Below, in pieces: positions 7,379 to 8,592 of a DNA stretch of 8,592 nt (positions are counted from its first letter, which is position 1; the number at the start of each line of letters is the position of its first letter). The position numbers were made by a program, and so were the translations under genes. The stretch lies in contig JAEZAI010000260.1 of assembly GCA_023427825.1 (NCBI GenBank), forward strand, positions 1-8,592, read 5' to 3'. Source of the stretch: Actinomycetes bacterium. GTDB taxonomy: Bacteria; Actinomycetota; Acidimicrobiia; Acidimicrobiales; Microtrichaceae. The notes below the pieces were generated by a model. It ran no database searches. It was not told the DNA's origin and saw nothing but the letters and a program-made list of their open reading frames with translations.

Positions 7379-7428
7379 TGTCCGGCCCCGGCGGTGAGCC
7401 TCGCTCTGGGCCGGAACGAAGGGAGCCG

Positions 7429-7434
7429 TACACT
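7429..7434 (+). promoter_or_regulatory. -10 box TACACT, leaderless start of cyclase gene
   Basis: TACACT fits TANNNT and ends eight bases before the GTG at 7443, so transcription would begin at or one base before the start codon. No Shine-Dalgarno precedes the GTG and no convincing -35 is visible. Confidence 0.5.
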
Positions 7435-7442
7435 GCCGCGGC

Positions 7443-8592
7443 GTGGAGCAGGCCGCGCTGAACATCCCCGGACCGGTGCAGGCCCGCGCCACGGTCCGCG
7501 GCGTCGTGCTGCTCCAGCTGCTCGCCAACGGGCTCGGTCTGGTCGCCGTGGTGGCCTACTTCCAGTTCCTGTTCCCCGGTTCGGCCGAGAGCGAGCTGGA
7601 GTCGCGGACGATCAACCTGATCGCGTTCGGGATCTACATCGGTGTCATGGTGCTGGTCGCCTTCCCCGTCAACGCCCTGCTGCTGCGCCACGCCGTCTCG
7701 TGGGTTCGGCTCGGCAACCCGCCCACGGAGCGACAGCGGCGGTTCCTGTTCAGCCTGCCGACGTTCGAGACGCTGTCCGCGCTGGTGTCGTGGTTCGGGG
7801 CCGCGGTCCTGTTCGGGGCGATCAACCAGGACGTGCAGCGGATCTCGTTCGGCCTCGCGCTCGCCGGCGTCATCACGTGCACGCTCCTGTACCTGCTGCT
7901 CGAGGGCCACTTCCGGCCCCTCTACGCGCTGGCGCTGGCCGAGGCCGAGCTCCCCGAGGACCGCCGGGACGTGCTGCCCCGGCTGATGCTCGCGTGGCTG
8001 ATGGGGAGCGCCGTGCCGCTGCTCGCCATCGGCCTGAACCCGCTGATCGCGCCGGTGCCGCTCGACGGCGACCGGCTGGCGTGGATCGCCGTCGTCGGCG
8101 CGCTCGCCGGCGGCCTGGTCATGGCGATCGCCTCCATCTCCGTGTCCCGACCGCTGAACCGGGTGCGCGACGCCCTCCGCCGGATCGAGCAGGGGGACCT
8201 CGACGTGCACGTGCCGGTCGACGACCTGGGCGAGCTCGGCCGTCTCGCCGAGGGCGTGAACGACCTCGTCGCCGGCATCCGTGAGCGCGAGGCGCTGCGG
8301 GACCTGTTCGGCCGCCAGGTCGGCCAGGCGGACCTGGCGGACCTGGCGCTGTCGTACGACGAGCCCACCCGCACCGGCGACCGTCGCGAGGTCACCGTGC
8401 TCTTCGTCGACCTGCGCGGCTACACCCGGTTCTCCGAACGTCACAGCCCCGAGGACGTCGTCGGCATGCTCAACCGCTTCTTCTCGATCGTCGTCGCCGT
8501 GGTCGACCGCGAAGGCGGCTGGATCAACAAGTTCGAGGGCGACGCGGCGCTCTGCCTGTTCGGCGCCCCGCAGGACGAGCCGGACCATGCGG
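7443..8592 (+). CDS. Membrane adenylate cyclase, class III, 6TM-HAMP-cyclase (3' truncated)
   Basis: The first 383 residues are present; the gene runs off the right edge. About six membrane helices come first (roughly 18-42, 57-81, 110-127, 134-154, 180-203, 212-234). A HAMP domain follows (about 235-288: SRPLNRVRDALRRIEQGDL and DDLGELGRLAEGVNDLV), then a linker and the cyclase domain from about 315. D323 in LFVDLRGYTRFSE and D367 in FEGDA are the two metal-binding aspartates. K363 in INKFEGDA is the adenine-recognising lysine, so ATP rather than GTP is the expected substrate. The order matches mycobacterial HAMP cyclases such as Rv1318c-Rv1320c and Rv3645. The second base-recognition residue and the transition-state Asn/Arg lie beyond the window. 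GTG at 7443 is chosen because the protein begins shortly before the first membrane helix and TACACT lies just upstream. It would make cAMP in response to an unknown membrane or HAMP-transmitted signal. Confidence 0.93.
   Translation, partial: MEQAALNIPGPVQARATVRGVVLLQLLANGLGLVAVVAYFQFLFPGSAESELESRTINLIAFGIYIGVMVLVAFPVNALLLRHAVSWVRLGNPPTERQRRFLFSLPTFETLSALVSWFGAAVLFGAINQDVQRISFGLALAGVITCTLLYLLLEGHFRPLYALALAEAELPEDRRDVLPRLMLAWLMGSAVPLLAIGLNPLIAPVPLDGDRLAWIAVVGALAGGLVMAIASISVSRPLNRVRDALRRIEQGDLDVHVPVDDLGELGRLAEGVNDLVAGIREREALRDLFGRQVGQADLADLALSYDEPTRTGDRREVTVLFVDLRGYTRFSERHSPEDVVGMLNRFFSIVVAVVDREGGWINKFEGDAALCLFGAPQDEPDHA

Noticed and set aside
7394..8284. Plus-strand 296-codon frame starting at 7394
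   Set aside because: It overlaps the cyclase gene in another frame and gives Arg/Ala/Pro-rich sequence. The frame from 7443 encodes membrane helices, HAMP and cyclase motifs.
7266..8588. Leftward extension of the secreted-protein frame to 8588 (818 codons)
   Set aside because: The extension is Gln/His/Arg-rich antisense to the cyclase gene. A signal peptide and a GGAGG Shine-Dalgarno fix the real start at 7265.

Overview
The window is GC-rich chromosomal DNA with almost uniform G/C at third codon positions. It probably comes from an actinobacterium (Actinomycetota). The protein types support this: a membrane-anchored HAMP/class III cyclase of the kind familiar from mycobacteria, an actinobacterial-type crotonase, GTG starts, and -10-like TANNNT hexamers placed directly before start codons, as in leaderless transcripts. 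I lean weakly towards an Acidimicrobiia-like lineage but cannot prove it from this sequence.

Layout, left to right. (1) Leftward (-) pair at 3-2786: a crotonase/enoyl-CoA hydratase-family gene (1998-2786), then after 63 bp an SdsA1/YjcS-type alkyl sulfatase with its own Shine-Dalgarno (3-1934). (2) A 139-bp divergent promoter region (2787-2925). (3) A rightward gene (2926-3546) for a small protein with a TFIIB-type zinc ribbon and a detached WLDAGEL element. It converges on (4) a leftward MBL-fold hydrolase (3595-4629), preceded by a perfect 18-bp palindrome over its likely -35 region. (5) Leftward again: an unrecognised, probably helical 442-aa protein (4688-6016) and (6) a secreted four-domain protein with eight cysteines (6132-7265). 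(7) A second divergent region (7266-7442) with two abutting perfect dyads. (8) A rightward membrane-bound adenylate cyclase (7443 to the right edge, truncated).

How they may work together: the alkyl sulfatase would release alcohols from sulfate esters, and a crotonase could act on the resulting acyl-CoAs after oxidation and activation. That pairing is plausible but unproven. The other genes show no clear shared pathway. There are no mobile elements, tRNAs, rRNAs, CRISPR arrays or recognisable defence genes, and no gene-free stretch longer than 300 bases. The most noteworthy content is regulatory: four genes with leaderless-type starts, dyads over or near promoters, and mutually exclusive hairpins in front of gene 5. 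I do not see a convincing new multi-gene system here.
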